Made by a program: the position numbers and the translations under genes
NCBI GenBank assembly: GCA_025642075.2
Contig: JAODUO010000154.1
Span: 127,001 to 191,000, forward strand
Length of the DNA: 64,000 nucleotides
Direction of reading: 5' to 3'
Source: Ridgeia piscesae
Taxonomy: Eukaryota; Annelida; Polychaeta; Sabellida; Siboglinidae
Notes under the pieces: model-generated
The model's database searches: none
What the model saw: only the letters and a program-made list of their open reading frames with translations
What the model was told of the DNA's origin: nothing
Shown here: one piece after another, positions 61,501-64,000 of the stretch
Layout of the letters: each line of letters begins with the position of its first letter
Numbering within the stretch: the first letter of the stretch is position 1

Positions 61501-61734
61501 CACATGCCGTCTGGATAGAATTATACAATAACATTATACAGTACCACATATTTGTATCAGTAAGTTCTGTGCCACAATCATAAACAAACAACAAGATAGT
61601 GAAGTCAATATTTCTACACTTATATTTGTATGGGGTATATTATAATAAACCAGAATGATTTATTATTAGTTGAAGTAATTTCTTGTATCAGAGTTTTCAT
61701 GAATTTCAACTAATTTCTCAATCTGATCACAACT
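55549..61734. other. Unassigned region, probable SFMBT 5' intron or intergenic
   Basis: About 6.2 kb of AT-rich unique sequence. I looked for an upstream SFMBT exon (for example an FCS zinc finger or a start codon followed by a donor in phase 1) and found none that convinced me. The 120-residue - ORF at 57039-57401 reads DQAQWRDKTKGLSKL and is followed by ATTATT/ATCATC simple repeats. It could be an old mobile-element tail but is not identified. A GTAGTAGTAGGTAG simple repeat lies at about 57650-57690. Confidence 0.5.
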
Positions 61735-62460
61735 CTTCAACAGAAGTCTCTTGCACCATGTATCAACTCAACAGATGTCTCTTGCACCATGTATCAATTC
61801 AACAGATGTCTCTTGCACCATGTATCAATTCAACAGAAGTCTCTTGCACCATGTATCAACTCAACAGATGTCTCTTGCACCATGTATCAATTCAACAGAT
61901 GTCTCTTGCACCATGTATCAATTCAACAGAAGTCTCTTGCACCATGTATCAACCCAACAGAAGCCTCTTGCACCTTGTGTGCGATGGTTTCACACTAATC
62001 TATCAACTCAACAGAAGCCTCTTGCACCTTGTTTGCGATGGTTTCACACTAACCTATCAACTCAACAGAAGCCTCTTGCATCTTTTGTGCGATGGTTTCA
62101 CACTAATCTAGCAACTCAACAGAAGGCTCTTGCACCTTGTGTGATGGTTTCACACTAATCTATCAACTCAACAGAAGCCTCTTGTACCTTGTGTGCTATG
62201 GTTTCACACTAATCTATCAACTCAACACCTTGTGTGGGATGCTTTCACACTAATCTATCAACTCAACAGAAGCCTCTTGCACCTTGTGTGGGATGCTTTC
62301 ACACTAATCTATCAACTCAACAGAAGCCTCTTGCACCTTGTGTGGGATGCTTTCACACTAATCTATCAACTCAACAGAAGCCTCTTGCACCTTGTGTGGG
62401 ATGCTTTCACACTAATCTATCAACTCAACAGATGCCTCTTGCACATTGTGTTCTCCAAAC
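61735..62460. repeat. Compound minisatellite of 31-bp and 54-58-bp units
   Basis: First about seven 31-bp units (CAATTCAACAGATGTCTCTT plus GCACCATGTAT). Then about nine longer units with CAACTCAACAGAAGCCTCTT, GCACCTTGTGTG and an added GGATGCTTTCACACTAATCT. The long unit looks like the short one with an insertion. One unit is truncated at 62220. Confidence 0.9.
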
Positions 62461-63737
62461 ATCTCTTTATTCCATTCTCCTGTCTTACACATCCACACAC
62501 AAACATACACAGATATAAAGCTGTTACCAGGTCTTTTTCTTTAGATAAATAACCAGCTAAGCTGACAAGAAACGTCAAATGGCCACATGCTGACAAACCA
62601 CCTGTTCGGCTAACAGTGCTAGCATTACGCTTGACAAATGTTCTACTGGCTGCTCACTCCTTTCTGTCAACATTAATTAATTAACCTATGTTTAATATGG
62701 CCAACAGCTTTGCATTCTAATTCACAAGTAATATTCTACAGAATGGATGAGTGAATGATTTATGCTGATGATGACCATTACTTGCAGTTCAAATCTTCAA
62801 AAATATGTGTTTAATTATAAATCACAAAAGCATAATAACCAATGAACAGAAAGTCATTCTTCCTGTGCTACTGGCTCCCAAATACAATGTTGTTTCCTTG
62901 TATAATTCTTGTGACTGATCTAATACCACATTTGGATATTTCACTGCTCTACGGTAATGGAATGGCAAAATAAAAAATTGGTCCAGAGGCCCTTAAGTCC
63001 TTTAGACTATATGTGATTTTGGTGAATCATAATAGCATTACAACATGGAGTGTCAATAAAAAATTACAGAAAATATTACTAGCATTTTATTTAAATAGGC
63101 AAATTGTAAACAAAAATTGGGCGGCTCTAAGATGCCTTCTGAAGGATTTGATCAAATGCAGATTTCTTCTGTGGCACTGCAATGGGAAATGCCTGTGCAA
63201 AACCAGAAAACTTATTATCCTTTTAATATGCCAATATGCATTTACCAGTTTAACTCTGGATAAAATTCCTCTGAACAGCAAACATATGTCAAATGTCACA
63301 AATTCACCGAACTTGTGTAACACAAAATTATTTACAAATGTTATCAACCATGTTATTACTATTATTAATTACCTTCTTAGTTATGACAATTATTCAAATA
63401 AAAAAATTAGGTTACCCTCTACACTAGACATTGATAGTCTTAAAATGGAAACTGCTAGCAAATTTTCAGTGTAACAACCATGGATATAAGTTGTTGGCAT
63501 AAGTATTAACCAGCCACTGATAATAGATCAAGTCACAGATCACAATCCACGAACAGTAAACAGCTGGAACAAGAGGCAATCGTGTTGGTGAATACACAAG
63601 TCAAGAAATGCACAAGTGAAAAGAACCTTTGTTTAAAATAAGTATGTTGATTATTTTAATCAATAAACCAAGTAAACTGTGCAATGATGTTTATGTCATG
63701 CATATCATTTTGAGTGCCAAATGTACACTGGTCCATA
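62461..63737. other. AT-rich region with one unassigned 153-codon ORF
   Basis: The + ORF at 63013-63474 reads MILVNHNSITTW at its start and is Leu/Ile/Asn/Lys-rich, as random AT-rich sequence would be. It matches no family I know, has no splice context and is probably chance. Nothing else is visible. Confidence 0.4.
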
Positions 63738-63916
63738 TACAGTCATGTCTCATTTAACTGCACATTTTGGTTCTCAAGGTATTTGGTTGTATAAACGAGA
63801 GATGCCGATTAATGAGACATCTTATTATACGTGGTATTAAGATGTTTCCCACGCAAAACATGCAAATCACAAAACAACTGGATTATTGAAGACCGGATAA
63901 ACAAGACACGACTGTA
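63738..63916. mobile_element. 179-bp inverted-repeat element (MITE, pogo/Tc1-like)
   Basis: The left end TACAGTCATGTCTCATTTA and the reverse complement of the right end, TACAGTCGTGTCTTGTTTA, match at 16 of 19 positions. The terminal TA would be the target-site duplication and CAGTC the element ends, as in Tc1/mariner/pogo DNA transposons (family knowledge). It is too short to code for a transposase, so it would be non-autonomous. Confidence 0.7.
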
Positions 63917-64000
63917 ATTTAATTAATGAAGAGTGCATAAATATAACTGTTCAAGAGCTTGTGTATAATATTATGTTAAACAGCTAAAAAAAAATCTGAT

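Overview
The window is animal genomic DNA, most likely from an invertebrate and possibly a mollusc or other lophotrochozoan. The evidence is multi-exon genes with GT-AG introns, a tRNA-derived SINE, LINE remnants and AT-rich introns crowded with minisatellites. The lineage is inference only. No bacterial, CRISPR, rRNA or functional tRNA feature is visible.

Two conserved genes meet tail to tail. On the + strand, 2410-24103 holds a 19-exon FBH1 (FBXO18) orthologue. It is an F-box plus UvrD-type DNA helicase that acts in an SCF ubiquitin ligase and restrains RAD51 at replication forks. All exon phases chain to about 1183 residues, except that helicase motif V (around 20248-20258) appears to lack about 17 bp. 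On the - strand, 54316-29863 holds 15 exons of an SFMBT orthologue, a Polycomb protein with four MBT repeats, a SLED domain and a C-terminal SAM domain. It has a large Gln-rich N-terminal exon, and its true start lies beyond what I can identify. The 5.8 kb between the two stop codons carries 3' UTR candidates and several minisatellites.

Region by region: 1-1815 is a LINE reverse-transcriptase remnant passing into homopolymer-distorted, probably low-quality sequence. 1816-2409 is the FBH1 upstream region. 2410-24640 is FBH1. 24650-29860 is the convergent 3' region. 29863-54316 is SFMBT. 54317-64000 is probably SFMBT 5' intron or upstream DNA, with one array at 54.3-55.5 kb, another at 61.7-62.4 kb and a TA-flanked inverted-repeat element at 63738-63916.

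The most striking property is the tandem repeats. Eleven large arrays (units 18-82 bp, roughly 20 to 107 copies each) total about 23 kb, about a third of the window. Several are built from an exon-intron boundary of the neighbouring exon. Copies of a 5' splice site follow FBH1 exons 3, 11 and 13 and the 36.2 kb SFMBT exon. Copies of a 3' splice site, mostly with the first coding bases, precede the SFMBT SAM, MBT3, MBT1 and Gln-rich exons. In each case the outermost real splice site is kept, so the mRNA can stay unchanged while the intron grows. I regard this splice-junction-seeded minisatellite pattern as the best candidate for an undescribed phenomenon here.
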